Shown: positions 50,179 to 59,705 of the stretch, one piece after another | Position numbering within the stretch: position 1 is the first letter of the stretch | Layout: the number at the start of each line of letters is the position of its first letter | Source: Acinetobacter guerrae | Lineage (GTDB): Bacteria; Pseudomonadota; Gammaproteobacteria; Pseudomonadales; Moraxellaceae | DNA: 64,000 bases | Assembly: GCF_009372255.1 (NCBI RefSeq) | Contig: NZ_LXGN01000001.1 | Location: forward strand, 372,001-436,000 | Direction: 5' to 3' | The notes under the pieces: generated by a model | Database searches by the model: none | What the model saw: the letters and a program-made list of their open reading frames with translations, nothing else | What the model was told of the DNA's origin: nothing | Program-made: the position numbers and the translations under genes

Positions 50179-50595
50179 TTATGAAATTTGCTGAAAGAAA
50201 TCATTGATTGCTGTCTGTGCGATTTCAGCATCTTCAAAAGATTTAGCACCAGAAACACCAATTGCCCCGATCAATTGCCCTTCATAAATAATCGGCTCCC
50301 CCCCTTCAAGCATACCCGTTACACTTTCAAGCGTTAAAAAGCCCATTTGACCATTACGAATAATGTCTTCATAAAATTTGGATGGACGGCGACTCATGGC
50401 TGAACATTTCGCTTTTTCCAAACTTAAATTCGCAGTTAATGGTGTTGCGCCATCCATGCGTTTCATGATCAACAAAGCACCTGCTTCATCAACAATCGAA
50501 ATGCTCATATTAAAACTGCGCTCAATCGATAACTCAACAGCACGATTCATTAAAATTTCAGCATCAGCCAGTGTAAGATAGTGTTTGGTTTTCAT
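50179..50595 (-). CDS. GlcG/HbpS family protein (DUF336)
   Basis: 138 residues, single domain: LTLADAEILMNRAVELSIE, SISIVDEAGALLIMKRMDGA, EKAKCSAMSRRPSKFYE, and the conserved GGEPIIYEGQLIGAIGVSGA glycine-rich end. Some members bind heme or sense redox state; others are of unknown role. No signal peptide, so cytoplasmic. A terminator hairpin lies just 16-18 bases upstream of its start (50611-50633), which raises the question of where its transcript begins. Function not assigned. Confidence 0.9.
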   Translation of the reverse strand: MKTKHYLTLADAEILMNRAVELSIERSFNMSISIVDEAGALLIMKRMDGATPLTANLSLEKAKCSAMSRRPSKFYEDIIRNGQMGFLTLESVTGMLEGGEPIIYEGQLIGAIGVSGAKSFEDAEIAQTAINDFFQQIS

Positions 50596-50610
50596 GGTTA
50601 TGCTCCATTA

Positions 50611-50633
50611 AAAAAGCCCGTCAAACGGGCTTT
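50611..50633 (-). terminator. hemL terminator, close upstream of the GlcG-like gene
   Basis: On the minus strand AAAGCCCGT-TTG-ACGGGCTTT followed by six T's; it begins 8 bases after the hemL stop and ends ~16 bases before the next gene's ATG. Confidence 0.85.
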
Positions 50634-50640
50634 AGTGTCT

Positions 50641-51939
50641 TTATTTCATCGATTGAAATGTGTCTTTTGCAGCTTGAATCGTAAATTCTATATCTTCATC
50701 ACTATGCGCAGCCGAAATAAATCCTGCTTCAAAAGCTGAAGGTGCAAAATTTACTCCACGATCTAACATACCATGAAAAAACTTTTTGAAAGCTTCGGTG
50801 TCACACGCAAGCATAGAATCGAAACTGGTAATGTCTTCTTGATTGGTAAAATACAAACCAAACATTGCACCCGCCTGTTGGGTCTTAAATGGAATCCCTG
50901 CTTCGTCCGCAGCTGCCTGAAAACCTGCAAGCAGTTTTTCAAGTTTCATATTCAGGTTCGTATAGAAATCTGGCTGGCGTAAATGTTTGAACATTTCAAT
51001 ACCTGCGCGCATCGCCAAAGGATTTCCTGACAAAGTTCCTGCCTGATACACGCCACCTAAGGGTGCGATGCACTCCATAATTTCACGTTTACCGCCAAAT
51101 GCACCGACAGGAAGACCTGCACCAATAATTTTACCTAAAGTGGTCAAATCTGGTTTGACGTTATAATGCGCCTGCGCGCCGCCTAAAGCCACACGAAAAC
51201 CTGTCATCACTTCATCAATAATAAATACAGCGCCGTATTCGTCACAGACATCACGAATCGCTTGAAGAAAACCATCTATTGGTTTTACCAGATTCATATT
51301 ACCTGCCACTGGTTCTACAATCACACCAGCAATTTCATGTCCAAATTTGGCAAAACATTCTTTTAATGCAGCAATATCGTTATATGGAAGAGTTAACGTA
51401 TGTTTAGCAAAATCGGCAGGCACACCTTTAGAGGTTGGCTCACCCTCACCTTTAGTGAGTAGCCCTGAACCCGCTTTAACCAGTAATGAGTCCGAATGTC
51501 CGTGATAACAGCCTTCAAACTTGACAATTTTATCTCGTCCCGTATAGCCACGTGCCAAACGGATTGCGGTCATAGTCGCTTCTGTCCCTGAATTGGTCAT
51601 ACGTACCAATTCAATAGAAGGCATGATTTCACAAATAATATCGGCCAAAGTGGTTTCATGCACAGTTGGCGCACCAAAGCTTAGACCATCTTCAGCTGCT
51701 TTTTGAACGGCCTGAATAATATCTGGATGCGCATGACCCAAAATCATTGGTCCCCAAGAACCAACATAATCGACATAACGCTGATCATCTTCATCCCAAA
51801 GATAAGCACCTTTGGCTTTTTTAATAAATACCGGAGTTCCACCAACACCATTAAAGGCGCGAACAGGAGAATTGACACCGCCAGGAATATGTTTACTGGC
51901 TTGCTCAAATAATTGCACTTGTTTTGGAGATAAACTCAT
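50641..51939 (-). CDS. hemL: Glutamate-1-semialdehyde 2,1-aminomutase
   Basis: PLP enzyme making 5-aminolevulinate, the first committed tetrapyrrole, in the C5 pathway. 432 residues. Seen: [96 protein letters not shown] and the lysine in [17 protein letters not shown]. Followed by a strong terminator. Its neighbour thiE upstream is usual in this genus. Confidence 0.97.
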   Translation of the reverse strand: MSLSPKQVQLFEQASKHIPGGVNSPVRAFNGVGGTPVFIKKAKGAYLWDEDDQRYVDYVGSWGPMILGHAHPDIIQAVQKAAEDGLSFGAPTVHETTLADIICEIMPSIELVRMTNSGTEATMTAIRLARGYTGRDKIVKFEGCYHGHSDSLLVKAGSGLLTKGEGEPTSKGVPADFAKHTLTLPYNDIAALKECFAKFGHEIAGVIVEPVAGNMNLVKPIDGFLQAIRDVCDEYGAVFIIDEVMTGFRVALGGAQAHYNVKPDLTTLGKIIGAGLPVGAFGGKREIMECIAPLGGVYQAGTLSGNPLAMRAGIEMFKHLRQPDFYTNLNMKLEKLLAGFQAAADEAGIPFKTQQAGAMFGLYFTNQEDITSFDSMLACDTEAFKKFFHGMLDRGVNFAPSAFEAGFISAAHSDEDIEFTIQAAKDTFQSMK

Positions 51940-52010
51940 GAATACTCTCGATATTTGTAAGTCTGTATAAAAAAATCAGAATGCAGAAAACAGTTCCTTA
52001 AATCAGGGCG

Positions 52011-52646
52011 TTATCTAAGCTCTTTAGATAAAGTGTCTGCAAATAAAGCAGCCCACGCATGAACACGCGCAGGAATGTCTTGAACCGAACGACCTAATAT
52101 ATCACTAATCACCGCACACAGGTCAGCACCGCTTTCAATCACTTCTCTGGAATTTTCAACGGTTAACCCGCCAATCGCACAGATGGGAACATTGATGTTT
52201 GAACGCGCCTGTTTTAATGTTTCAAGCCCAATATTGCCCGCTTCTGGCTTAGTGTCAGTCGCGTAGATTGCACCAAAAGCCACATAAGTTGCGCCATCAA
52301 TAATCGCTTGTTCAGCCAGCTCTACAGAGTTGGCACAAGTTCGACCAATAATTGCGTTTGGGGCTAATCTGGCTTTGGCATCGGTAATCTCACCATCTGA
52401 TTGACCTAAATGCACACCCAATTTAAATTGAGCCGCTAAAATCAAATCATCATTAATAATAAAAGGCACCTGATATTTTTCACAGAGCCATTTAATTGCA
52501 TCGACTTCAGCAGGTTGATTCAGTGGAGGAGTTTTTTTACGACGATATTGTAAAATCGCCACTTGACCCGTTGCTAAAGCAGCGTTCAGTTTTTCTAATA
52601 ACTGTTCAATTGGATCGTCATTGGTAATTAAATATAAACCGCGCAT
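52011..52646 (-). CDS. thiE: Thiamine-phosphate synthase
   Basis: Joins hydroxymethylpyrimidine pyrophosphate and thiazole phosphate to thiamine phosphate. 211 residues from ATG 52646 (MRGLYLITND), the family start. An ATG at 52670 would add eight residues but has no ribosome site, whereas AAGAGA precedes 52646 at ~10 bases. TIM-barrel landmarks: LQYRRK, FIINDDLILA, GVHLGQSDG, IGRTCANS, YVAFGAIYATDTKPEAGNIG and ICAIGGLTVEN. Confidence 0.95.
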   Translation of the reverse strand: MRGLYLITNDDPIEQLLEKLNAALATGQVAILQYRRKKTPPLNQPAEVDAIKWLCEKYQVPFIINDDLILAAQFKLGVHLGQSDGEITDAKARLAPNAIIGRTCANSVELAEQAIIDGATYVAFGAIYATDTKPEAGNIGLETLKQARSNINVPICAIGGLTVENSREVIESGADLCAVISDILGRSVQDIPARVHAWAALFADTLSKELR

Positions 52647-52732
52647 TGAATATAAATCTCTTTTATTCATTTTGAGGCCAAAGTAGCAAGGCTGTATAAG
52701 AACTAAATCTAATATCTGATACAGCCTATAAT

Positions 52733-54433
52733 TTACTTAAGCCACGAATCCAGCTTAGACTGGTCTTCAATCTTAAATTCAATTGTCTGTAATGGAATTT
52801 CTCCACCCGTTACAGTGAACTGAATGAACTCATCACGTCGGAATGCAAATACGGTGAACTGACCTTTTTGTTTTGCATATTGAGCCAATAATTTTTCAGA
52901 CGCCTTGAGTCCATCAATGGCAATAATCACATCATTGGCAGACAAACCTGATTTTGCACCCTCACCTGCACGATTAGCTTGCTGAACGAATACGCCTTCT
53001 GGTTTATCGATTAGCTTTAACCCAAATGGCAAAGCCTTATCATGTTTAAATTGATAGCTTAAACCAAAAGATGGTAATAACTCATTGAGCGGTAACTCAT
53101 CTGTAGTATTGATCAAGAAACTTAAACGCTCTGTCCAGTCTTGCCCTGTTAATTCCTTGCAAAGATCAAAAATGGTTCGCTCATTGACCTGAATGCCCTT
53201 TTGCGTATTTTCATATAAGCGACGCAATAATGCATCTAGACTAGAGTCATAAGTGCGTAATCCAAGATCCAGACATAAAGCCACTAAAGCACCTTTATTG
53301 TAATAACTGGTTCCTGCATTATTTGAGTTTTCATCCTGACGATAAAACTTAATCCATGCATCAAAACTCGACTCAGATACAGATTGAATAAATCGTCCTG
53401 GATTTTGCAGATAACGATCCATCTGTGCTTTCAATAATTTGAGATAAGAGGTTTGTGAAATCACGCCACTGCGTAGCAAAATCAGGTCATCGTAATACGA
53501 AGTAAAACCTTCAAAAATCCACAGTAAAGAGGTATAAGATTCTTGATGTAAATTGTATTGAGCAAAATTTTCAGGACGTATAAATTTCACCAACCATGAA
53601 TGAAAATACTCATGACTACATAGACCCAAGAAACGCTGATAATCTTCAGATGGTTCTTCAGGTTCATTGGTTTTTGGTAAATCATGACGAGGTGTAATTA
53701 AACTGGTGCTATTACAGTGTTCTAATCCACCATAACTATTGCCCGTTGCCATCGTCATAAAAGTATAATTTTTAAATGGCGCAGAACCAAAAATTGCAAT
53801 TTCGGTTTCACAAATTTTAGTTAAATCAGACTTTAAACGTTCAACATTGGTCTGATGCTGACCAGACACCACAAATTCATGCGCAATTGCATTTGCCTCA
53901 AAACTAAATCGGGTTTGCTCTGCCAACTCAAACGGACTATCAATCAGTTGATCATAATTTTCTGCTTTTAAGGTAAAACGCCCTTTCACTAAACTTTTTG
54001 ATGTTAAACCTGTTGCAAGCTGGAAGTGCTTCAGTTCTTCTGGCAAGAACAATTCGACTTCACAAGCTGATTGTTCCTGATCTTTTAATCCAAGACAGAC
54101 ACATGCAGGATTGACGTATAAACGGGTCTGGTCGACGTAAGCACCACGTACAGATAAATCATAAGCATAAACATCATACTCAACTGTAATCAGTTCATGA
54201 TCTGTATTGAATAATTGCCATCTATTTTTCTGATCTTTTCGGATAGACAATAATCGACCAGCTTCATCGTAGGCTTTGACCGATTCAATATGTTTTGCAA
54301 ATTCACGAATCAAATAGCTTCCAGGAATCCACGTCGGTAGCCAGAGTTCCTGATTTGGATTGGCTAAAAAACGCATGGTGACATGGATCAGGTGTTGGCG
54401 ATAATCATCAAATTCAATTTGGTAATGCAACAT
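52733..54433 (-). CDS. M61-family metallopeptidase with C-terminal PDZ domain
   Basis: Zinc aminopeptidase of the glycyl aminopeptidase (M61) family. 566 residues: an N-terminal beta domain (LWLPTWIPGSYLIREFAKHIE), the zinc helix SHEYFHSWLVKFIRP (HExxH with downstream Glu in LLWIFEGFTSYYDDL), GTSYYNKGALVALCLDL, and a PDZ domain (~455-545: GVFVQQANRAGEGAKSGLSANDVIIAIDG). No signal peptide is evident, so probably cytoplasmic. Physiological substrate unknown. Divergent from the downstream DD-carboxypeptidase gene. Confidence 0.93.
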   Translation of the reverse strand: MLHYQIEFDDYRQHLIHVTMRFLANPNQELWLPTWIPGSYLIREFAKHIESVKAYDEAGRLLSIRKDQKNRWQLFNTDHELITVEYDVYAYDLSVRGAYVDQTRLYVNPACVCLGLKDQEQSACEVELFLPEELKHFQLATGLTSKSLVKGRFTLKAENYDQLIDSPFELAEQTRFSFEANAIAHEFVVSGQHQTNVERLKSDLTKICETEIAIFGSAPFKNYTFMTMATGNSYGGLEHCNSTSLITPRHDLPKTNEPEEPSEDYQRFLGLCSHEYFHSWLVKFIRPENFAQYNLHQESYTSLLWIFEGFTSYYDDLILLRSGVISQTSYLKLLKAQMDRYLQNPGRFIQSVSESSFDAWIKFYRQDENSNNAGTSYYNKGALVALCLDLGLRTYDSSLDALLRRLYENTQKGIQVNERTIFDLCKELTGQDWTERLSFLINTTDELPLNELLPSFGLSYQFKHDKALPFGLKLIDKPEGVFVQQANRAGEGAKSGLSANDVIIAIDGLKASEKLLAQYAKQKGQFTVFAFRRDEFIQFTVTGGEIPLQTIEFKIEDQSKLDSWLK

Positions 54434-54602
54434 ATTCTCAGGATATCAACGCAGTCAATTTCAATTAGCTTAACATTTTTTACGACCGCATGAGTAGTTG
54501 TCGCATTTGTCTACAAAAGTCACTAGCCACCAAGAAAAAAAAGGCATAGCATGCAACTATTTTTAGCATTTCACACCACAGGATGGTCATGCAGGTGAAC
54601 AC

Positions 54603-55913
54603 GTGAGATTTTTCCTTTCACTTTTTACGCTTTTTAGTTTGTTTTGTACCACGCTTGCCAATGCACAACTCCTGAATATTGCACCTGAAAGTGTCGAAGC
54701 GCAGGCTTGGAGTATCGTTGATGCACAATCAGGCCAAACCATTGCTGAATATAATAGCAATGCACAACGCGCTCCTGCCTCTTTAACCAAGATGATGGTG
54801 GCTTATATTGCCCTTAAAGAAATTAAGGCAGGCAAACTACGTAAAGATGAAATTTTGACTGCAACTCCTGTGGTTAAAATGGTTCAGTGGGATGAATCCC
54901 AAATGTATTTAAAGGAAGGTGAACAAATTTCTGTTGACCAACTTTTGGCAGGTTTGATTGTGATGTCTGCCAATGATGCTGCCGTTACCTTAGCCGAACG
55001 GATTTCAGGAAACGTTCCTGCTTTTTTAAAGCGCATGAATCAGGAAGCCCAAGCATTAGGCATGCAGAATACACACTTCTCCAACCCTGCTGGTGTGACC
55101 ATGCCAGATCATTATTCAACTTCACATGATCTAGGCTTACTTGCTAAAGCATTGGTTAATGAAGTTCCAGACTATTTAAACTATTCAAAGCTTCCTAGTT
55201 TTAGTTATAACCATCGTTTTCATCATGCGACAAATCTAGTACTCAAAAATGATCCAACTGTGGATGGTTTAAAAACAGGATTCACCAAAGCCGCTGGCTA
55301 CAATCTCGCACTTACAGCCAAACGTCCAACCATGAATCCAGATTTGCCTGAACGTCGGTTAATTGTGGTGGTATTAGGTACTAAAAGTGCCATGAAACGT
55401 GCTGAAGTCGCGCATAAGCTCTTAAATTTGGCTTATACCTATACACGTGATGAAGAAGTGATTAAAGATAAACAATTGATTGCAGAATTACCTGTCATTA
55501 AATCAACTCTCAAAATGTTTAAGGTTGAAACTCAACAACCTACTATTGTCACGACGTCTTTGTATGACTTGGCTCAACCTATTGATCTCAATCAATTTGA
55601 TATGCAAACTCAACGTTTACATGTCACCTATGACAATGGGATCATGACCTCGATTGAACCCCTTGAAACCACAAAAACTCATGTCAATGTTGAATTGAAT
55701 GAAAAGCAGCTTACAGCTCCATTAATGAAAGCTGTTAACCTTGCAACTGTTCAGGTTTATCAAAATAACCAGTTGATTCAGAGCATTCAGATTAATGACA
55801 ATGTTCATATACAAGAAGCCAATATTTTTGAACGTTTCTTTATGTGGTTCAAAAGTCTTTTCTCACTTTTTGGTCATGATGATCGAAGTGTTAAGCTCTA
55901 CCCACTGAACTAA
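54603..55913 (+). CDS. dacD: D-alanyl-D-alanine carboxypeptidase (second PBP5/6-like paralog)
   Basis: 436 residues. Signal peptide ~1-21 (ANA cleavage); SLTK (Ser60, Lys63), SAN (122-124) and KTG (224-226) are intact. The C-terminal domain and final amphipathic helix (IFERFFMWFKSLFSLFG) indicate periplasmic-face membrane anchoring. GTG 54603 is supported by AGGTGA at five bases; the first ATGs are well inside. It differs from the 22000 paralog in lacking the two-cysteine insert and having a longer C-terminal domain. The dacD label is provisional. Confidence 0.92.
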   Translation: MRFFLSLFTLFSLFCTTLANAQLLNIAPESVEAQAWSIVDAQSGQTIAEYNSNAQRAPASLTKMMVAYIALKEIKAGKLRKDEILTATPVVKMVQWDESQMYLKEGEQISVDQLLAGLIVMSANDAAVTLAERISGNVPAFLKRMNQEAQALGMQNTHFSNPAGVTMPDHYSTSHDLGLLAKALVNEVPDYLNYSKLPSFSYNHRFHHATNLVLKNDPTVDGLKTGFTKAAGYNLALTAKRPTMNPDLPERRLIVVVLGTKSAMKRAEVAHKLLNLAYTYTRDEEVIKDKQLIAELPVIKSTLKMFKVETQQPTIVTTSLYDLAQPIDLNQFDMQTQRLHVTYDNGIMTSIEPLETTKTHVNVELNEKQLTAPLMKAVNLATVQVYQNNQLIQSIQINDNVHIQEANIFERFFMWFKSLFSLFGHDDRSVKLYPLN

Positions 55914-55933
55914 TTAAAGCTTATTGATTGATT

Positions 55934-55972
55934 AAAAAGTAGCTTCTTGGGAGGCTACTTTTTCTTTTTTTG
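55934..55972 (+). terminator. Terminator after the second DD-carboxypeptidase
   Basis: AAAAAGTAGC (55934-55943) pairs with GCTACTTTTT (55954-55963), then T-rich sequence. Confidence 0.88.
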
Positions 55973-56156
55973 AACTAGATGACGACATTTAGAGCATAAA
56001 AACTCAATTTCGCATTGAAATTGAGAAAAATGCCCGTATTTATGAAAAAATGAATGTCTAAATGTGAAAACTTGTGGTTTTTTACGATTTTTAATCTACA
56101 AAACGAATTTTTCACTTTATGATATGTACTTAAATTGATTGAATGGATCAAATAAC

Positions 56157-56639
56157 ATGACTGCTATTGCAAATAACCACGTGGTTTCATTCCACTACAC
56201 GCTGACTAATGCAGAGGGTGAAACTCTTGACCAATCACAAGGTGAACCACTTGCCTATTTGCACGGTGCAGGTAATATCATCCCTGGTTTAGAAAATGCA
56301 TTGACTGGTAAAACTGTAGGTGAAAAATTTACGGTAAATGTTCCTGCTGCTGAAGGTTATGGCGAATATAACCCTGATCTTGTACAAGAAGTACCAGCAC
56401 AAATGTTCCAAGGTGTTGAAAACATTCAACCAGGTATGCAATTTCAAGCTCAAACTGATGACGGCGTTCAAATCGTTACTGTAAAAGCTGTTGAAGGCGA
56501 TAATGTTGTTGTTGATGCAAACTTCCCACTTGCTGGTCAAGATTTAACATTTGAAGTAGAAATCGTTGAAATTCGTGATGCTTCTCAAGAAGAACTCGAT
56601 CACGGTCACGTACATGGTGCGGGTGGTCATCACCACTAA
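56157..56639 (+). CDS. slyD: FKBP-type peptidyl-prolyl isomerase SlyD
   Basis: Folding helper and metal-binding isomerase. 160 residues. FKBP segments VVSFHYTLTNAEGETLDQS, LAYLHGAGNIIPGLENAL and the insert-in-flap chaperone domain (~65-125). The C-terminal His-rich tail (HGHVHGAGGHHH) is short compared with the ~50-residue metal tail of E. coli SlyD but could bind nickel or zinc. ATG 56157 is chosen over TTG 56139 on family fit. Confidence 0.95.
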   Translation: MTAIANNHVVSFHYTLTNAEGETLDQSQGEPLAYLHGAGNIIPGLENALTGKTVGEKFTVNVPAAEGYGEYNPDLVQEVPAQMFQGVENIQPGMQFQAQTDDGVQIVTVKAVEGDNVVVDANFPLAGQDLTFEVEIVEIRDASQEELDHGHVHGAGGHHH

Positions 56640-56662
56640 TCGGTAAGTTTTCCGATTCTTAT

Positions 56663-56692
56663 AAAGCAAAGTTTCGACTTTGCTTTATTTTT
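56663..56692 (+). terminator. slyD terminator
   Basis: AAAGCAAAGT pairs with ACTTTGCTTT around a TTCG loop, then T-rich sequence. Confidence 0.82.
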
Positions 56693-57144
56693 ATAAAAAT
56701 AAAATCATCTTCTAAATTCATCTACCTCATCATTTTGAAAACATCTTTTAAAAGCGCTTTGTTCGTTCTATTCATGATCTATATTTTTCATCATAAAAAT
56801 ATATAGAATTTACAACAACACGATCTGCAGATCGTGCCGATGCATTGACTGTAAATTTAATGATCAATATTTAGTCCATAAACATCAAAAACATTATTTG
56901 CGATTTGTAACTCTCCTTGTAGTGGTTTTCATTTATTTTTATGATGGAGATCAAGGCTTATTGAAATTTAGTCTGTGCAATGAAAAATGAGAGCGATTGG
57001 CTTAATCGTAATTTATTCATCATTAAAATTGAATATCTGATTAACGCTCAATAAGCCTATAAGCGGGATATTCAACTTCTACTTATCATAGAAATTGCAT
57101 TTTAGATTTATAAGAACGATTGATTTATATAGGAATAATACATC
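56693..57144. other. 450-base spacer with an 18-bp palindrome and a 105-base inverted-repeat element
   Basis: No ORF of note. Two structures stand out: the perfect palindrome CACGATCTGCAGATCGTG at 56819-56836, and 11-bp inverted repeats AGGCTTATTGA (56954-56964) and TCAATAAGCCT (57048-57058) that enclose a further CGATT-GGCTT-AATCG hairpin (~56994-57008). The second lies ~85 bases before the universal stress protein start, and could be a structured 5' leader or a small RNA. Confidence 0.55.
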
Positions 57145-57588
57145 ATGAAATATCAACACATTTTAGTTCCAGTTGATGGCTCCGACATCTCTCTTGCTGC
57201 ACTTAAACAAGCAGTTTCTATTGCAAAAGCATTTGATAGCAAAATCACAGCTATTAGTTTATTGGCTGTAGACCCGTTCAGTGGTGTCGATTTTTATTAT
57301 GTTTCACCCATTATGAAAGACTATTTTGTCGAAGCTAGCGCACAAGCAGAAGAAACTTTAGCCAAAGCTAAAACAATAGGTACTGAATTAGGCGTAAATG
57401 TTGAAACTCAAGTCATCAAAGGTGAAGTTTCATCGGAAGGAATTTTACAAGCAGCAGAAGACTTAAAAGTTGACTTGATTGTAATGGGTTCACATGGTCG
57501 CAAAGGTTTTCAAAAATTTTTCTTAGGAAGCTTTGCCCAAGATGTATTGGGAAATACCGAACTTCCTGTTTTAATTGTTAAAAAATAG
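57145..57588 (+). CDS. Universal stress protein, UspA family (ATP-binding type)
   Basis: 147 residues, single Usp domain: ILVPVDGSDISLAALKQAVSIAKAF at the start and the nucleotide motif G-2x-G-9x-G-S in MGSHGRKGFQKFFLGSFAQDVL, so it should bind ATP. Stress-protective function in the family; target unknown. A hairpin with T-run (57606-57630) follows. A structured ~200-base leader lies upstream. Confidence 0.94.
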   Translation: MKYQHILVPVDGSDISLAALKQAVSIAKAFDSKITAISLLAVDPFSGVDFYYVSPIMKDYFVEASAQAEETLAKAKTIGTELGVNVETQVIKGEVSSEGILQAAEDLKVDLIVMGSHGRKGFQKFFLGSFAQDVLGNTELPVLIVKK

Positions 57589-57605
57589 TTAAGAAATCAA
57601 TCACT

Positions 57606-57632
57606 AAAAAGCCCGTTTATACGGGCTTTTCT
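57606..57632 (+). terminator. Usp gene terminator
   Basis: AAAAGCCCGT pairs with ACGGGCTTTT around TTAT. Confidence 0.88.
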
Positions 57633-57814
57633 AGAACTTAAACAATTTGAGTAGATATCCTCAAGTATTGTTTGTTGTTAGCTAATCACAAATCAAGGTT
57701 ACCATATCTGATGTATCTTGGCCGAGACTTAACTCTTATAGACCAAGCAGTATATGAATACCTTATTTTTAGATTACTCCTTAATAGCAATACGGTCAAG
57801 TTTTGCTCACTTAT

Positions 57815-58015
57815 TTATTTACTGTTTCTGATTTGACAGATCGTCAGATTAAACTCTTTATATGCCAACCATGCAGCACTCATACTTAATACTGCAATGA
57901 CCACAAACATCATATCCATTTCCACAATTCCCAAAATTAAAAAAAGTACAGAAAAAACAATTAACAGCGCGAAACACAAAATACCAAGATGATACTGACG
58001 CATAGGAGATACCAT
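57815..58015 (-). CDS. Possible small two-helix membrane protein
   Basis: 66 codons from ATG 58015 (a second ATG is at 58003). The product has two clear hydrophobic segments (YHLGILCFALLIVFSVLFLI and MFVVIAVLSMSAAWLAY) joined by a short acidic turn, then a polar tail. The composition looks like a genuine inner-membrane protein, but I see no good ribosome site or family match, so it may be chance in A/T-rich DNA. Confidence 0.4.
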   Translation of the reverse strand: MVSPMRQYHLGILCFALLIVFSVLFLILGIVEMDMMFVVIAVLSMSAAWLAYKEFNLTICQIRNSK

Positions 58016-58328
58016 AAATTTAATCGGCAATCATACTTTACAGAACATGATAAAAGAAAACAATTATCACTTTCATTTATAGAAATACCATACAGTTTTT
58101 ACGTAAACGTCAGAACGTTAATGTGTTGTTTGTAAACAAAAGAAATTAACTGATGTGCTTTTGCATCAATTCTTATTAATTATTCTAAAATTGTATTTAA
58201 TCGGTAAAATAATGAATTAAAAGCATATTTTTATCTTAGAATGCTTGAGTTGATTTGATCCATGTTAACTATCAAAAATAAACATTCATCTATTCTATTA
58301 AGTGAATAAAACCGAATCGGAGAAGAAT

Positions 58329-58766
58329 ATGTTAAAAAAAATCATCATTACGACTGGTATTGTTTCTGCCCTAACTATGACTGGCTGTGCCACAATGACC
58401 AATCCATCTACCGACCGAAATCTCGCCATGCTACAAAATAAACTGTGGCTAGTGACTGAAATCAATGGCGTAGAATACAAAGTTAATCCAGCTCAGACGA
58501 CTAATGTTGCTGCCCTAATGTTTGATAATAGTGCCTTGAGTGGTTCTGATGGTTGTAATCGTCTAATGGGCGGATACACTGTCAAAGGTACCCAGATTGC
58601 TTTCACTCAGTTAGCAAAAACTCAAATGGCTTGTTTATCTGCAACAGATGTTCCAGAAAAATTCTCTAATGCTTTAGAGCAAACTACAAGCTATAAAGTT
58701 TCTGAGAAAAAATTAGAACTTTTAAATAAAGATGGCAAAGTTGTGGTTGAATTGAAAAATAAATAA
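58329..58766 (+). CDS. META-domain (HslJ-like) lipoprotein
   Basis: 145 residues. Signal peptide with lipobox LTMTGC (Cys near residue 20), then one META domain: LWLVTEINGVEY, LMFDNSALSGSDGCNRLMGGYTV, IAFTQLAKTQMAC. HslJ-type proteins are heat-inducible outer-membrane lipoproteins linked to novobiocin resistance in E. coli. Two core cysteines (GCNR, MAC) match the conserved pair. ATG 58329 is preceded by GGAGAAG. Monocistronic with terminator. Confidence 0.92.
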   Translation: MLKKIIITTGIVSALTMTGCATMTNPSTDRNLAMLQNKLWLVTEINGVEYKVNPAQTTNVAALMFDNSALSGSDGCNRLMGGYTVKGTQIAFTQLAKTQMACLSATDVPEKFSNALEQTTSYKVSEKKLELLNKDGKVVVELKNK

Positions 58767-58774
58767 GCGAAGCA

Positions 58775-58808
58775 AGTCCCCTAATTTTGATTAGGGGACT
58801 TTTTTTAT
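58775..58808 (+). terminator. META-lipoprotein gene terminator
   Basis: AGTCCCCTAA (58775-58784) pairs with TTAGGGGACT (58791-58800), then a T-run. Confidence 0.9.
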
Positions 58809-59136
58809 TTTGATCTGGGTAGTGTAATTTTTATCAGTATCTTCAATAAGCATAAAATTCAATGACGATTAAAATATATTTTTTCCTCTTATAATCTTAG
58901 TTTTTAAATTATTTTTATATATTATTTTTTCTACGTACTCTTTCATTGCTTAAAATTCCTATTTTAAATTTAAACAATTCAATTGTTATTTGCTTTTAAT
59001 AGCAACTCTATTTCAATTTTCTTTTTTCATATTAAATATATAGAAATCCAATTTATTTATTTTTAAGAATAAACAATCAAGCGTAGCATTCAAATGTATC
59101 CATTGATCTGGATAGTTTTATATTAAGGATCCAAAC
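58809..59136. other. A/T-rich spacer upstream of the rhodanese gene
   Basis: About 330 bases, very A/T-rich. Must hold the promoter of the rhodanese-cysE-encapsulin cluster. I see a short AACAAT-TCA-ATTGTT inverted repeat near 58974-58988 but no recognisable CysB site; no ORF. Confidence 0.5.
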
Positions 59137-59631
59137 ATGAATGCCAAACTTAACAATTTATCCACTCGCGAAGCTTTAAAAGATCATTCAATAGAAGAAA
59201 TTTTTCAAAAGGCTCAGCAATATGCCCATGAACATCAACTTGATTTTACAGGGAGCGTTAGTCCAGACGAAGCATGGTATTTAGTTCAGCAAGGACAGGC
59301 TGTACTTGTGGATGTTCGTACCAATGAAGAACGTAAATTTGTGGGTTATGTTCCAGAAAGTGTACATGTTGCATGGGCAACAGGAACATCATTTAACCGT
59401 AATCCGCGCTTCATAAAAGAATTAGAAAATAAAGTGGCTAAAGATCAAAATATTTTATTGCTTTGCCGTAGTGGGAAACGTTCGGCTTTAGCTGCCGAAG
59501 CTGCGTTTAAAGCTGGTTTTGAGCATATTTATAATGTACTTGAGGGCTTTGAAGGTGATTTGGACGAGCAACAACAACGTAATCAAAACAACGGCTGGCG
59601 TATCCATAAATTGCCATGGCTTCAAGATTAA
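59137..59631 (+). CDS. Rhodanese-domain sulfurtransferase of the encapsulin cluster
   Basis: 164 residues, cytoplasmic. Single rhodanese domain after a ~35-residue helical leader: SVSPDEAWYLVQQGQAVLVDVRTNEERKFVG, HVAWATG, and the active loop CRSGKRS with Cys110, which carries sulfur as a persulfide. The family moves sulfane sulfur to acceptors such as cyanide, thioredoxin or other proteins. AAGGATCC precedes the start. It opens the rhodanese-cysE-encapsulin-desulfurase run, a neighbourhood known for family 2A encapsulins, so it likely donates or collects sulfur for that system. Confidence 0.92.
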   Translation: MNAKLNNLSTREALKDHSIEEIFQKAQQYAHEHQLDFTGSVSPDEAWYLVQQGQAVLVDVRTNEERKFVGYVPESVHVAWATGTSFNRNPRFIKELENKVAKDQNILLLCRSGKRSALAAEAAFKAGFEHIYNVLEGFEGDLDEQQQRNQNNGWRIHKLPWLQD

Positions 59632-59705
59632 AACCAGATTAAAAATAGTTTTCTAAACTCCAACTTCTGATTTATTTACTTCCCTTTTTATAAGGAATTC
59701 ACCAC

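Noticed and set aside
57711-57836. 41-codon plus-strand frame starting MYLGRDLTLIDQ
   Set aside because: No clear ribosome site, hydrophobic A/T-driven tail, overlaps the end of the opposing small frame; too short to support.
58098-58120. TTTACGTAAA and AACGT/ACGTT repeats upstream of the META lipoprotein gene
   Set aside because: Short and imperfect; expected by chance in A/T-rich DNA.
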